From Chionoecetes opilio (taxonomy: Eukaryota; Arthropoda; Malacostraca; Decapoda; Majidae), in contig JACEEZ010020393.1 in the NCBI GenBank assembly GCA_016584305.1, positions 1 through 64,000 of the forward strand: a stretch of 64,000 nt of DNA, read 5' to 3'. Below are positions 23,291-35,713 of the stretch, one piece after another (within the stretch, counting starts at the first letter, position 1; each line of letters begins with the position of its first letter). The notes below the pieces were generated by a model, which was given only the letters and a program-made list of their open reading frames with translations, did not search any database and had not been told where the DNA came from. The translations under genes and the position numbers were made by a program.

Positions 23291-25400
23291 GTCACGGCCC
23301 CAGGCACTGTTAACAATGAAGCATGAGTGGGTCCGCAGGGCAAGGCAACAACCAGGCTCATACTACTATAGGACCCTGGCAACAACACACCAGCCGACGA
23401 CGGTCAGCGCCACCGACGCGGCCACGCCCCGCCCGCCCGGCACCCCCTGACCCCTGACCCCTGGGAGAAGCCACGAGGGTGCCGCAGGGGGGGAGGGGGT
23501 GCCGGGCGGGCAGGGCAGCGGCACTCCCTCGCAAGACACCTTATAATGAAAGACCAGTTCCACGACTCCCTCTGTAAGCGTGCTGGGCCGCTGGTACACA
23601 CGCAGTAGAGTAGTATATACACTATGTACCTCTGTATGTACAGGACACACACAGTATAGATGCACAGTACCTCAGTACAGGTACACACACACATGGTATA
23701 GGTGTACAGTACCTCTGTCTGTACAGGACAGGACACACACACAGCGCTCTCCTCAACACACAATCACAAGCCTTCATCATCATCATCATCATCATCACTG
23801 CCATTACGGCATTATAACATACACAGTATTAAAGCTCAGTCACTATATCACAAACCATAAATAGTAAAATAGAATATATCACCAATTGGCCATCATAAAT
23901 ATCAAAATATAGGATATCACTGGTGGTGACTCCCTGCGCGCGCGGCTACTCCTACGACACTACACCTACAGACTCCGGCATCACTTTAAGTATGAAAAGC
24001 GTCGGCATGTTACACTACGAACTCTTGAATGAACCAACGAACGGCTTCAGCCTCCTACACCATATTGCTCTGGACGTGGCGACTTGCATCTGGACCGCGA
24101 CCCAGGTGGAGGCAAGGCGCGCCCCCTGCAGGCTGCCAGGCCCAGGCGCGCGCCGCTTCCACCGGGATCCCGGTTTGCGAAAATTATCAGTTATACCTAG
24201 GAACCTTGCGCAAAATACTCTACAGTATCAAAAATATAAAGAGCTCTGCATAACCGTTACAACAGCACACTTCATTACATCACAGAAACGGAGACACAGC
24301 CTTCACGAAGGTGAGAGTATAAACGGCTGCCTCCCGGAGGTCCCGGGCCCGGGTGCTCCCTCCACGCCCGCGCCGCGAGGCCCGCCCCTCATACACTATC
24401 CACACGTGGCCAGGGCTGCCCCTGGGCCCCTGGGCGTGGCTCTCGCGGCTACAAAACACTCTGGCTTAAGGCTTGGCGTGGGCCGCGGGGCGCAAGGGTT
24501 CACGAGGACAGAAGCGCAAGGCACGGCTGTTGTCGTGCGGCAATAGGCGTGCACAACGGCCCCAGCCGCCGCCGCCGCCGCCGCCGCCGCCGCGACACAC
24601 GCCCCTGTCTTCAGAGGAAGGGTGGTGCAGGGCGGCGGCGGCGGCGGCGACGGCGGCGGCGGGCGGCGGCGGCGGCGGCGGGCGTGCCTCCGTCTGAGCA
24701 AATACTGACCCACACTGTCTATCTGGACTACAAAAGGTGACCCGCGGAGGGGCGGGCCGGGACCTGCGGGGGACGCGCGGCTCAGGCAGTCGTAGGACAC
24801 ATTGATTACTGATTCAGAATCTTCCCGGATTCAGGATCCTCGCCATGCTCGGCTCACACATCCATACAATGGTCAACATTATTCATATCACAGCCAATAA
24901 ACGGTATTTTGGGCAAAAATCGCTTGACATAAATAGATCCAATATATTACGAATTTTATCCGAACCCTAATCGCGAAGTGTGTGTGTGTGTTATCACGCT
25001 CTCCCATCACAGGTGATTATTACAGTAACAGACGCTGGAATGACAGATCCGAAGCAGCTCAATGCCCCCACTCCCCTGCTGCTGCTGCTGCTGCTGCGTC
25101 AGTGAGTTAGGGAAGCGTGTGCGTCCAGTGTTAGGCTGCCTACGTAGTAGTACGGTACGGGGTAGTAGCTGCGGGTGCGAGCTGAACACACAACTGGAGA
25201 GACAGACTATATAGATGGTGGTGGTAACCACTAGATACAGACGGACGTGCCCGCCACGGCGCGCCACGGCGCGGCACGGCGCGGCTCCCCTTTGGTAACG
25301 GCGGGACTCCCACGGAGGTTAAAGCTATCGAGAGTGAGATAAGGGGACCCACCTGCCGCTGCTGCTGCTGTGGGCGGGGCGGGCGGCGGACTAGCGGGGT
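23291..25400 (+). other. GC-rich intergenic or intronic region
   Basis: Lies downstream (in - strand sense) of the zinc-finger exon at 25408. It includes a short (CAT)n at 23775-23797, GTAC-rich repeats at 23590-23740, and CCG/CGG tracts. Long frames such as 23923-24546 + and 24396-24800 - lack recognisable domains and I do not call them genes. Confidence 0.5.
24563..24690 (+). repeat. Facing (CCG)n and (CGG)n tracts
   Basis: (GCC)n at about 24566-24593 and (GGC)n at about 24633-24690 are complementary and could fold into a GC hairpin with a 40-base loop. They generate Pro/Arg/Ala-rich artefact frames. Confidence 0.85.
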
Positions 25401-25407
25401 GGGCGGC

Positions 25408-26252
25408 CTAGTCGGCCTTGGTGACCAGCTGGTGCAGCTCTGACAGGAAGGCGCGGTTGACCAGTGCCAGCGGGTTGTCCTGCGGGGGCCAGTCCGGGCG
25501 TGGCGGCGCCCCCAGGGCGGGGCTGCCCACGCCCACCATGCTGGGCGCCAGGGACTGCGATATCATGGAGCCCATGCCCATGCCCGGGTAGGCGCCCGCG
25601 CCGCCCATCTCGTCGTCCTCGTGGTGGCGGCGGCCGAGGGGCGGGCCGTGGGGGTCCATGGGGCGCCGCATGTGTGGGTCGCGAGGCATGAGTGGGGGCT
25701 GTTGGAGGTCCATCGGCGGGTGTCTGGGGTCTAGGGGCTGCGGGGGCTGGGCGTGGCGGGGGTCCTGCAGGATGCGGGACAGCAGCGAGGCGGAGTGTGG
25801 CGGCGGCGGCGGCGGGGGTTCGCTGAGGCCGCCGTGGTAGATGCGTTGGTGGTCCTTGAGAGCGTACTTGTTTTTGAACATCTTGGCGCACAGCGAGCAG
25901 CGGACGGCCGGGTTGTTGAAGTGGACGCGCTCCATGTGCTTCCACAGGTTGCGGCGGCACGAGATCAGCTTCCCACACAGCTGACACGAGTGCGGCAGCG
26001 AGCTGGGCGGCAGCGGTGGCGACGCGGCCATGCGTTCGCCGTGACCCGCCACCGCCAACTCAGGCCTCGGGTGGTCTGCCAGGGTGGTGGTGGGCAGACC
26101 CCGCAGGTCCCGAAGGTCCAGCGGCGGCTCGTGGCGCACCTCGGCCCGCAGTTCCAGCTGGTGCACCTCGTACCGCTGGGGGTCGTACCGCTGGTGGTCC
26201 TCGCCGCTGATGCACACCGAGGGCCGCTCCGCCTCCTCCGCCCCGTCACCGC
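25408..26252 (-). CDS. BTB-zinc-finger protein, alternative terminal exon with C2H2 pair (1)
   Basis: On the - strand an acceptor TGTTTCAG precedes the exon. Two bases (GC) finish an upstream codon, then 280 codons run to TAG at 25408-25410. Residues 1-75 are acidic/His-rich. Finger 1, CQLCGKLISCRRNLWKHMER-VH, spans residues 89-110 and finger 2, CSLCAKMFKNKYALKDHQRI-YH, residues 118-139, both C-x2-C-x12-H-x4-H. The long tail is Pro/Met/Arg-rich (PPPPPPP, HAQPPQPLDPRHPPMD) and ends LVTKAD. A terminal exon with a finger pair and no start or BTB domain is the pattern of alternative C-termini in Broad/Tramtrack/Lola nuclear transcription factors. Which member it is cannot be decided here. Its start phase equals that of the exons at 30354 and 63624. 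Confidence 0.85.
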
Positions 26253-26547
26253 CTGAAACACCAACACGGCTGTCACTCCTCCGCCGGGCACACACACACA
26301 TGCACACACACACACACATGCACAACAACAAAAGCCTGGTGACTCACATTCCACACAAGACTGCAGTGACTGGCCGCCCTGCTCTGAGTACCCAGTCTCC
26401 CAACCCTTCTGTGTTATGCCACTCAAATAACATCAACAATAATAATCATGATAAATACTAATAATAATAATGACTTACACACCACCTGCCCTCCTGTATT
26501 TATGGTCCGAGAGTAATGTGGTATACCTGTGGTCCTTCAAACACACA

Positions 26548-26590
<43 letters not shown>

Positions 26591-28750
26591 TGGTAGCCAG
26601 TAAAACCTTCGCCTGTCTTCCTTAGCCTTTTTAATGTCAACAGTACAAAAGTTGTCTTGACGCATAATCTAGCCACCCAATGTTTGTCCTTATGAAGCAA
26701 GGTAAGTATATATATCACAATCTCAGATCACTACGTCGCCGCTCTCTAATATCACATTCACGGCGCCTCTAAACCCGCGCCTCCTTACACGCTACACCAA
26801 GTCTTTATAGAGAGAGTATAATATAAGCTAGTATCCACTTGCTAACCGCAGCAGCACCGGGCCAGATGCTGTGTGCTGACCCGTGCTGATGCTGACGATG
26901 ATTGTCGCGCGCAGGGCAGCCGCGGCCACGCCCTCCCCAGGCAGGTGGGGGCGTGGCCGCGGCGCCCCGATGCTGCCTGTAGGAAGTATTCTCTATCAAG
27001 GGTTTATGTGACACTCTAAGTAAACAGTGATTCATGACAGTTGGGTGAACGAACTGACGGGTGGGGCGTCCCCCCCCCCCCCACCCATGCCACACAGGGG
27101 CGCTGTATGGCGGTGGTGTCCTGGGCAACACGAGCACCACGCCCCTCGCTGTGCCGGCCATCCACCAGGCCCGGCACGGCACACACAACCACAAGTCTGG
27201 CCTGCGTCACTGGTGCCTCGGCATCGCGCGGCCACCTACACTGCCGCGACCCACCCCAGACCTCCACGGTCCACCACGGGGCAGCGGGGCGGGGCGGGTC
27301 TCAGCCTACATTACATCACAGCCGATACGTTTGGCGCGCAATAACAAACACTGAACAATACAACAAGTAATGCCTGACTCAGCATTATACCAAGATACAA
27401 TACATGTAGTGTTGGAAGGCCGCGGGACCCCTTGGGTGTGGGGCGGGGTAGGGGTGACGCCCTGGGGACTGTCGGGTTGTGTTGTGTTGGGGTGGCAAGG
27501 CTTGAGGAGGTGCTTACATGACAGCGTGTGAGTGTAGCGGTGTTTCTAGAGCAGTGACAAGGCAGCTACAGTGTGGCGCACGCAGGAACTGTGGGGAGTG
27601 CAGGCCTGGCCCCGGGCTGGCCGTGGGGCGGGCGCGGGGCGTCCATAGTGCCCCGTGACGGGCCTCACCATGTAGTGTGTGTGTGTGTGTGTGTGTACAA
27701 GCGGCCAGCGTGGCAGTGTTGCTGTCTTTCATCAAAACCCCGACACGTGTTCGGGGGAAGTCTTTCTTAATGCTACCAAGACTACTACAACACCGGCCGT
27801 CATCAGGACAACTACTGTACCGGGATAGCGGAACTCGCGCCGCCCTCACCTGCGCCTAACAAAGCCTAACAAGCCTAACAAGCGGGGCGGATAATGCGCC
27901 TACACCTAGCGCTACCTCTGGGGCGCTGGGGGCTGACGGCCTGGCGGGGCGGGGCGGGGCGGGGCGGCCTGGGCCCCCTAGTACCTAATATAATTGATAG
28001 ATTTAAAGCTATAATGTATCACCTACAAGCTACCAATGCGCGGCACAGCCCCATCACAGCACGGCGGGGCGGCGCGGCGCGGGGCGGGTCTCACCGCCCC
28101 GCACCGCGCCGCCCCGCGTCAACACAACTATTTAGTATCACAGACTATTGAGAATACAGCGCACGCCGCAAGCCAGCGCGCGACACAACAGTACTCGGCC
28201 CCGCCCCGCGCCCCGCGCCCCGCGCCCCGTGCCAGGCTGACCCTGCACGGGGCGCCGCCACTCCACGCACTATTTGGCCTCTATAATTGTCAACACATCA
28301 TCATAATAATAATAATAATAATAATAGTAACACTAGTAATAATACAAGATCACAAAAGTGTGAAGGAGAAACCAGACAGGAGAAACAGTAGTGTTGGTGC
28401 GGCCTCTGGCACCACGGCAGAAGGCATCCCCCCACCCTCCCCCCGCCCCTGTTAGGAGTGTTACTTCCTGAACCAGTTAGGACCGTGGTTAATACTCCTT
28501 GTTAGGACCGCGCCCGCACTACAGGCTGGCTGGAGGACTACGTGTGAGACAGGCTGTGATTGCTACGCCCTGGCTCAAGGGGGCGTGACACCGCGATTGC
28601 CGCCCCGCCCGGCTATCACAGACTACGGGGCAGCAAAACGGGGCTTCGGGGGCGTAAACGAGGCGGCGGGGGTGTCACGGGCGTGGGGCGGGGCAACGCT
28701 TGGGGGGGGAGGGCCTACACACAACATTAACTCTATGGGGATAAAGGCTA
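26253..28750 (+). other. Intronic or intergenic GC-rich region without recognised exons
   Basis: Contains (CA)n 26538-26586, a GGGGC tandem (27940-27966), a GCGCCCC tandem (28200-28230), and a short (GT)n at 27677-27697. Frames are short and without domain motifs. Confidence 0.5.
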
Positions 28751-28765
28751 CAGTGTCATAGGTAT

Positions 28766-28793
28766 AGTGTGTGTGTGTGTGTGTGTGTGTGGG

Positions 28794-28845
<52 letters not shown>

Positions 28846-28859
28846 TGTACGTGGTGTGT

Positions 28860-28906
<47 letters not shown>

Positions 28907-29051
28907 TGTGTGTGTGTGTTGTGTGTGTGTGGTGTGTACGTGTGTGTGTGTGTGTGTGTGTGTGTACGTGTTGGTGTGTGTGTGTGTGTCGTGTGTGTGT
29001 GTGTCGTGTGTACGTGTGTGTGTGTGTGTGTGTACGTGTGTGTACGTGTGT

Positions 29052-29094
<43 letters not shown>

Positions 29095-29117
29095 TGTGGT
29101 GTGTGTGTGTGTGTGGT

Positions 29118-29160
<43 letters not shown>
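28766..29160 (+). repeat. (GT)n compound microsatellite
   Basis: A GT array with TACG, GGTGT and TCGTG interruptions. Cys/Val and His/Thr frames are artefacts. Confidence 0.96.
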
Positions 29161-29162
<2 letters not shown>

Positions 29163-29442
29163 CTAAGTGTTGTACTATCACGTCACATAATCATCACACT
29201 CGCGGGACTAAACAGGGACACAGCCGAAAGTCTTCAAGAATCTTCTCCAAGCTACTAATAAGGGAAACTATCACCTAAGTCACCTAATATCATAAAAAAT
29301 TCAATAATATATATATATATAAATCCAGATACAGTATATATATGTACTATATATATATAAAGATATATATTATCATTAGCTAAAGTCATAAAAATCTCGC
29401 TTATATAGGAATATAGATATAAAGTATTTGTGACACATGAAC

Positions 29443-29678
29443 TACCGTCAACAACACTATAGTCGCCACTGCACTAATGTCGCCAGGCGAATATTACGAC
29501 TGTTAGCATCACTACAGCCTTGTATGTGCCACTGAAGACATGTACAACAGGTACATCATATAAACTACTGAGCATGTGTCTCCAGTGGCACATACAAGGC
29601 TGTAGGTGATGCTAAAATCCGTAACATATGGCGCCTGGCGACATTAGTGCAGTGGCGACTATAGTGTTGTTGACGGTA
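29443..29678 (+). mobile_element. CCGT foldback MITE copy C
   Basis: Bounded by TACCGTCAACAACACTATAG + TCGCCACTGCAC and its exact reverse complement ending GACGGTA. The whole 236 bases form one near-perfect hairpin: CAGGCG, CATCAC, CAGCCTTGTATGTGCCACTG and other blocks all reappear inverted, with a loop near 29555-29565. Flanked by TA. Confidence 0.88.
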
Positions 29679-29846
29679 GATTAAAGTAACTTGCCTTCAT
29701 GAATCCGAGAGGCAGAAGGAAGCAAAGTAACATTATATAGACACACTCCACTAAATGCTGTATAGTAACGTTATCTCCACCCACGGCCTCTCGGGTAGTG
29801 ACGACAGGCTTAACCAATAATAAAAAAAACATGTGTCAGTAGCCAT

Positions 29847-30080
29847 TACCGTAGACAACACTATAGTCGCCACTGCACTAATGTCGCCAGGCGCCATATA
29901 TTACGAATGTCAGCATCACTACAGACTTGTATGTGCCACTGAAGACAGGTACATAATATAAACTACTGTGCATGCCTCTTCAGTGGCACATACAAGGCTG
30001 TAGTGATGCTTTACAGTAGTGCTAAAATTCGTAATGGGCGCCTGGCGACATTAGTGTACCGTGGCGACTATAGTGTTAAT
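29847..30080 (+). mobile_element. CCGT foldback MITE copy D
   Basis: Begins TACCGTAGACAACACTATAG and folds back on GTGGCGACTATAGTGTTA. The last bases (expected ACGGTA) are lost. It lies 27 bases beyond the stop codon of the zinc-finger exon at 30107, so it would sit in that transcript's 3' UTR. Confidence 0.85.
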
Positions 30081-30106
30081 TGAGATCAGAACTAATGCAC
30101 TGGGTT

Positions 30107-30354
30107 TCACTTCTTCTTCTTCACGGGGTACTTATGCACATTGACGAGGTGTTTGCGTAGGTACTCTGCCGTCCGGAAGGCGGCGCTACAATGGGCGCAG
30201 GCGTGGTAGAATGCCGGGGACTGGTGCATGGTCGTGATGTGTTTCTTCAGATTATAAAAGTTACTGATCAGCTTGCAGCAGTAAGGACACGATTGGGGCA
30301 CCTCGCGGGACGCTATCAGAGACCCCGACCCACACACCAACCCTTCACCACCAC
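30107..30354 (-). CDS. BTB-zinc-finger protein, alternative terminal exon with C2H2 pair (2)
   Basis: On the - strand the acceptor CGACGTCATTGCAG precedes GT, which completes an upstream codon. Then 81 codons end in TGA at 30107-30109. The leader is short (GGEGLVCGSGSLIASREVPQ). Finger 1, CPYCCKLISNFYNLKKHITT-MH, has C22, C25, H38 and H43. Finger 2, CAHCSAAFRTAEYLRKHLVN-VH, has C52, C55, H68 and H73. The exon ends KYPVKKKK, a basic tail. Finger spacing and linker length match the other two terminal exons, and the phase is identical, so mutually exclusive splicing from one upstream donor is likely. A separate zinc-finger gene is less likely because there is no start codon near a plausible 5' end. 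Confidence 0.87.
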
Positions 30355-30374
30355 CTGCAATGACGTCGGGAGGG

Positions 30375-30706
30375 AGGGAGGGGGGGAATTACTACACCTT
30401 TCTCCACCAACACCACCACCATCATCACCATCACCAACACCACCATCAACCCTATCACACCACCAGCCCCAGCACCAGCACCATCACCACCATCATTCTA
30501 CACCACCAGCGTTCCACCATCACCCTACACCAACACCAGCATCCTACATCACCACCACCACCACCACCAGCGTTCCACCACGGTTCCAATATAGCCCCCG
30601 CCACCACCATAGCAAGCACTTCGATTTCTGCACCATTCCTGATTTTCTTTTTTACTTAGAGGGTTTTTTGTACTTCCCTCCTTCCGCGGCTTTTTTTATA
30701 CATATG

Positions 30707-30710
<4 letters not shown>
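30375..30710 (+). repeat. CAC/CAT-rich degenerate repeat
   Basis: A CCACCATCACCA-type tract (30405-30610) just upstream, in - sense, of the zinc-finger acceptor. His-rich frames on + are artefacts. Confidence 0.8.
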
Positions 30711-30763
<53 letters not shown>

Positions 30764-30960
30764 GTGTGTGTGTGTGTGTGTGTGGGGCACTATCGAATAC
30801 TTAACGAAGAATTAAGTGGGAGGATGATAAAGGAATGTGAGAGAGACAGAGAAAGAGAGAGTCAAAAGTTAAAAATGCATGAAGGAGGTGGGATAAGGAA
30901 GGGAGGAGAGGAGGAGGAGGAGGAGGAGGAGGAGGAGGAGGAGGAAGGGAGGAGAGGAAA
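30711..30960 (+). repeat. (GT)n and (GAG)n microsatellites
   Basis: (GT)n 30711-30783 with one GGGG break, and (GAG)n about 30905-30947. Confidence 0.95.
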
Positions 30961-30989
30961 TGGGAGGAGGAAGAACTATTTTTTTTAAG

Positions 30990-32060
30990 TATCCTTCGCT
31001 TTGTATACAATCCTTCAGAGTCCTTCACGGGCCTCTTCGATCCTTCACGCATCCTACAGAAGTCATCGGAGGGCATTGAAAGTCCCACAGGCTTGCTATA
31101 GTATTCCTAGGTTTTTATAAGTACTTTGACAATCGCATGGGTGGCTCAAATAGGGATTAATAATACTACTACTAATACTGAAAATACTAATACTGATCGT
31201 TGTATTGAAGTAATGATTAATCTAGCAATGCCTAGCATATTGTTATGTCTTGTAGTAAGTTTTGTCTAATTTGTGGTTTTTAAGGAATATCTGGAAGTAT
31301 CATGTCATTGTGAATTGGCTGAAATAGGGACTTCTGATCATTGTAACTGAAAACTGACTCCAGATTCGTGTTCAGCATGCCCGAGAACTGCTTATAAACT
31401 AATAAAGTTATGAAACTGTTTTTAATCTTTCGTTTCATAAAACAGATACATAAAATTGACTCAATCTTTCGCTTCGTAAAATAATCTTAACCAATTCAGC
31501 GCAAACACTAAACCGCCTGCCGTCAAAGATTGCATTTCCTGATCCAAGGCAATGTTATTTTCTATTTCTTGTTTTCCGTTCAAATAAGTGACTGCTTTGT
31601 TGTTTCTATCGAATTACATCATCCTCTTATTAGATTTAGTGTCATCCCAAAAATCTTGTACGTATCTTATAATGCGTACGTAGTTTAAAGTGACATGCTA
31701 AACACACACACACACAATCACACTGCCAGCGTAAGGATCAAATTAACCACATGAGACACCACGACTGGATAACGCGAGTGTACGTAGCAAATTTTCCGTA
31801 CATCACAACTATAGCCTATTGTTTTTAACGAGGCCAAAATGGTGCCCCTTTCCTGCTTACTGCCTGATATTTAATGCCAGGAGAAGGGAATACTACACTT
31901 CTTCTTAATTACAGTTGCATTTTATCATAGTTAACCCTAGTATCAGGTAAACACAGGCATCATTTTAAGCATGAGACCTTAAGATAGAACGGAATTTTCA
32001 CCTTGTTAAAAAAAATAGACCCTAGGTAAATACAGTCACTTACACACACCCTATCTTTCC
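30990..32060 (+). other. AT-rich sequence without recognised features
   Basis: Includes a short repeat of TCCTTC...GGG (31000-31060) and a duplicated AATCTTTCG(T/C)TTC.TAAAA motif (31421-31483). No coding exon, RNA gene or transposon end seen. Confidence 0.6.
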
Positions 32061-32089
32061 ACAATGTCTAGTACCACCCACTCTCTCCC

Positions 32090-33775
32090 CCCCCACAACG
32101 CACACCCCAGGCCCCCCACACGCACCCCAGGCCACCTACACACACCCCAGACCCCCCCCACACACCCCAGGCCCCCCCCACACACCCCAGGCCCCCCACG
32201 CACACCCCAGACCCCCCACACACACCCAGGCCACATACACACACCCCAGGCCACATACACACACCCCAGGCCCCCCATACACACCCCAGGCCCCCCCCAG
32301 ACCCACCACACACACCCCAGGCCACCTACACACACCCCAGACCCCCCCCACACACCCCAGGCCCCCCACGCACACCCAGACCCCCCACACACACCCCAGG
32401 CCACATACACACACCCCAGGCCCCCCATACACACCCCAGGCCCCCCCCAGACCCCCCACACACCCCAGGCCACCTACACACACCCCAGGCCCCCCACACA
32501 CACCCCAGACCCCCCACGCACACCCCAGGCCCCCCACGCACACCCCAGGCCCCCCACACACACCCCAGGCCCCCCACACACACCCCAGGCCCCCACACAC
32601 ACCCCAGGCCCCCACACACACCCCAGGCCCCCACACACACACCCCAGGCCCCCACACACACCCCAGGCCCCACGCACACCCCAGGCCCCCCACACACACC
32701 CCAGGCCCCCACACACACCCCAGGCCCCCCACACACCCCAGGCCCCCCACACACACCCCAGGCCCCCCCACAACCCAGGCCCCCCACACACACCCCAGGC
32801 CCCCACGCACACCCCAGGCCCCCCACACACCCCAGGCCCCAACACACCCCAGGCCCCCACACACCCCAGGCCCCCACCACACCCCAGGCCCCCCAACGCC
32901 CACACACCCCAGGCCCCCCACACACCCCAGGCCCCACCACACCCGGCCCCCACACACACCCCAGGCCCCCACCACCACCCCAGGCCCCCACACACACCCC
33001 AGGCCCCACCACACCCAGGCCCCCACACACACCCAGGCCCCCACACACACCCAGGCCCCCACACACCAGGCCCCACCACACCCAGGCCCCCACACACACC
33101 CAGGCCCCCCACCACACACCCCAGGCCCCCCACACCAACCCCAGGCCCCCACACCCCCCCCCCACACCCCAGGCCCCCCACACACCCCAGGCCCCACCAC
33201 CCAGGCCCCACACACCCAGGCCCCCACCACACCCAGCCCCCACACACCCAGGCCCCCACACACACCCCAGGCCCCCACACACCCCAGGCCCCCACACACA
33301 CCCCAGGCCCCCCACACACACCCCAGGCCCCCACACACCAGCCCCACCACACCCACCACACACCCAGGCCCCCACACACACCCAGGCCCCCCACACACCC
33401 AGCCCCCACACCCCCAGGCCCCCCACACCCCCAGCCCCACACACCCCAGGCCCCCACCCACCAGGCCCCCACACACACCCAGGCCCCCTACACACACCCC
33501 AGGCCCCCTACACACACCCCAGGCCCCCCACACACACCCCAGGCCCCTACACACACCCCAGGCCCCTTACACACACCCCAGGCCCCCTACACACACCCCA
33601 GGCCCCCTACACACACCCAGGCCCCCTACACACACCCCAGGCCCCCTACACACACCCAGGCCCCCCACACACACCCCAGGCCCCCTACACACACCCCAGG
33701 CCCCTTACACACACCCCAGGCCCCCTACACACACCCCAGGCCCCCTACACACACCCCAGGACCCCCACACACCCC
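32090..33775 (+). repeat. ~20-bp C-rich minisatellite, 1.7 kb
   Basis: Unit CCCCCACACACACCCCAGGC with length variation from 15 to 21 bases. Frames of 579, 472, 389 and 334 residues (Pro/His/Thr or Gly/Trp/Cys) are its translations and not genes. Confidence 0.97.
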
Positions 33776-33789
33776 CAGAGGAATTTCTC

Positions 33790-34192
33790 CGTCCTGCCAG
33801 TAGGGGTCAGTAGCGCGTTATAATAAGCAAAGCGTAAAGCCGCGAAGCAGTTATTATTAAAGCATCAGTAAGTAATATCATCAATAAATAGTCTTGATGG
33901 AAGTTGTGACATGATTAATTTTTTAGCAGGGTTATAATTTAGCGTTTTCTCCAGTTATTATTAATCAAAGCACTGTTAAAATTAGATCATTAATATATAT
34001 AAGTCATGATGGAATTCGTGATATTATTTGATTGAGTTATTTTAGAAGGGTTTTAATTTAGTTGTTCTTTTCATGAAGTTTTTTAGTGGGGTTAAATTTT
34101 GGTTGATCTTTCCATCAGTGACTTATGAAATACATACACAGAGGTTACATAACATCCTGAAACATAACATACTATTCTTAGGAACCAGTCAA

Positions 34193-34245
<53 letters not shown>

Positions 34246-34365
34246 TTGAAAATGGCCTATAGAACACTTCGTAACCTTCACTTGATAAATATAATTCAAT
34301 AAAAATGTTCTTCAATACAGTCCAAGGGTATTCAGTCTTTTCACTTCTTCAAAAATCTGTCGCAT
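33790..34365 (+). other. AT-rich sequence with one (GT)n
   Basis: (GT)n at 34196-34246. Otherwise a partly repeated phrase around TTTTAGNNGGGTTATAATTTAG (33928-34100). No gene seen. Confidence 0.6.
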
Positions 34366-34368
34366 TCA

Positions 34369-34576
34369 TAACCCCTTGAGACCCAGAACGTAATTTCCAT
34401 TGTAATTTGGGTACCATTAGACAATTTGTAGTGACTATAAGCAATATTTTATAGCTATGACCTGTTTAGTATCCTTGTCCACTAACTAATGTGGTATATT
34501 CAGTGGCTTCGTAGTTTTATGGCTAACAACAGACAATTTTATATAGCAAAGGAAAGATCTGGGCGTGAAGGGTTAA
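34369..34576 (+). mobile_element. TTAA-MITE copy 6, continuous with 24-bp array
   Basis: Begins TAACCCCTTGAGACCCAGAA and reaches GATCTGGGCGTGAAGGGTTAA. Its right terminus is the first member of the 24-bp array that follows. Confidence 0.87.
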
Positions 34577-35713
34577 TGGGTCTGGGTGTGAAGGGGTTAA
34601 TGGGTCTGGGTGTGAAGGGGTTAATGGGTCTGGGTGTGAAGGGGTTAACGGGTCTGGGTGTGAAGGGGTTAATGGGACTGGGTGTGAAGGGGTTAATGGG
34701 TCTGGGTGTGAAGGGGTTAATGGGACTGGGTGTGAAGGGGTTAATGGGTCTGGGTGTGAAGGGGTTAATGGGTCTGGGTGTGAAGGGGTTAATGGGTCTG
34801 GGCTGTGAAGGGGTTAATGGGTCTGGGTGTGAAGGGGTTAATGGATCTGGGCGTGAAGGGTTAATGGGTCTGGGTGTGAAGGGGTTAATGGGTCTGGGCG
34901 TGAAGGGTTAATGGGTCTGGGCGTGAAGGGGTTAATGGGTCTGGGCGTAAAGGGGTTAATGGGTCTGGGTGTGAAGGTGTTAATGGGTCTGGGCGTGAAG
35001 GGGTTAATGGGTCTGGGTGTGAAGGGGTTAATGGGTCTGGGTGTGAAGGGGTTAATGGATCTGGGCGTGAAGGGGTTAATGGGTCTGGGTGTGAAGGGGT
35101 TAATGGGTCTGGGTGTGAAGGGGTTAACGGGTCTGGGTGTGAAGGGGTTAATGGGTCTGGGTGTGAAGGGGTTAATGGGTCTGGGTGTGAAGGTGTTAAT
35201 GGGACTGGGTGTGAAGGGGTTAATGGGTCTGGGTGTGAAGGTGTTAATGGGACTGGGTGTGAAGGGGTTAATGGGTCTGGGTGTGAAGGGGTTAATGGGA
35301 CTGGGTGTGAAGGGGTTAATGGGTCTGGGTGTGAAGGGGTTAATGGGTCTGGGTGTGAAGGGGTTAATGGGTCTGGGCGTGAAGGGGTTAATGGGTCTGG
35401 GTGTGAAGGGGTTAATGGATCTGGGCGTGAAGGGGTTAATGGGTCTGGGTGTGAAGGGGTTAATGGATCTGGGCGTGAAGGGGTTAATGGGTCTGGGTGT
35501 GAAGGGGTTAATGGGTCTGGGCGTGAAGGGGTTAATGGGTCTGGGTGTGAAGGTGTTAATGGGTCTGGGCGTGAAGGGGTTAATGGGTCTGGGCGTGAAG
35601 GGGTTAATGGGTCTGGGCGTGAAGGGGTTAATGGGTCTGGGTGTGAAGGGGTTAATGGGTCTGGGCGTGAAGGGGTTAATGGGTCTGGGCGTGAAGGGGT
35701 TAATGGGTCTGGC
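34577..35713 (+). repeat. 24-bp satellite made of the MITE terminus, about 47 units
   Basis: Each unit is TCTGGGTGTGAAGGGGTTAA plus TGGG. The first 20 bases are the right terminal inverted repeat of the TTAA-MITE, including its TTAA. Variants (C/T in GCGTG/GTGTG, TGGA, TGGGAC) are scattered. The array ends inside a unit at 35713. The 24-bp period keeps all frames open and gives artefact frames of 286-288 residues. Confidence 0.97.

Noticed and set aside
24396..24800. 134-residue Ala/Pro/Arg-rich frame near CCG/CGG tracts as a possible homopolymer-containing exon
   Set aside because: No splice-site support, no domain, and overlapping open frames on both strands due to the triplet tracts.
32064..33803. 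579-residue Pro/His/Thr open frame and its 334-472-residue reverse-strand counterparts
   Set aside because: Direct translation of the ~20-bp CACACCCCAGGCCCC array; open in several frames at once, with no start context or domain.
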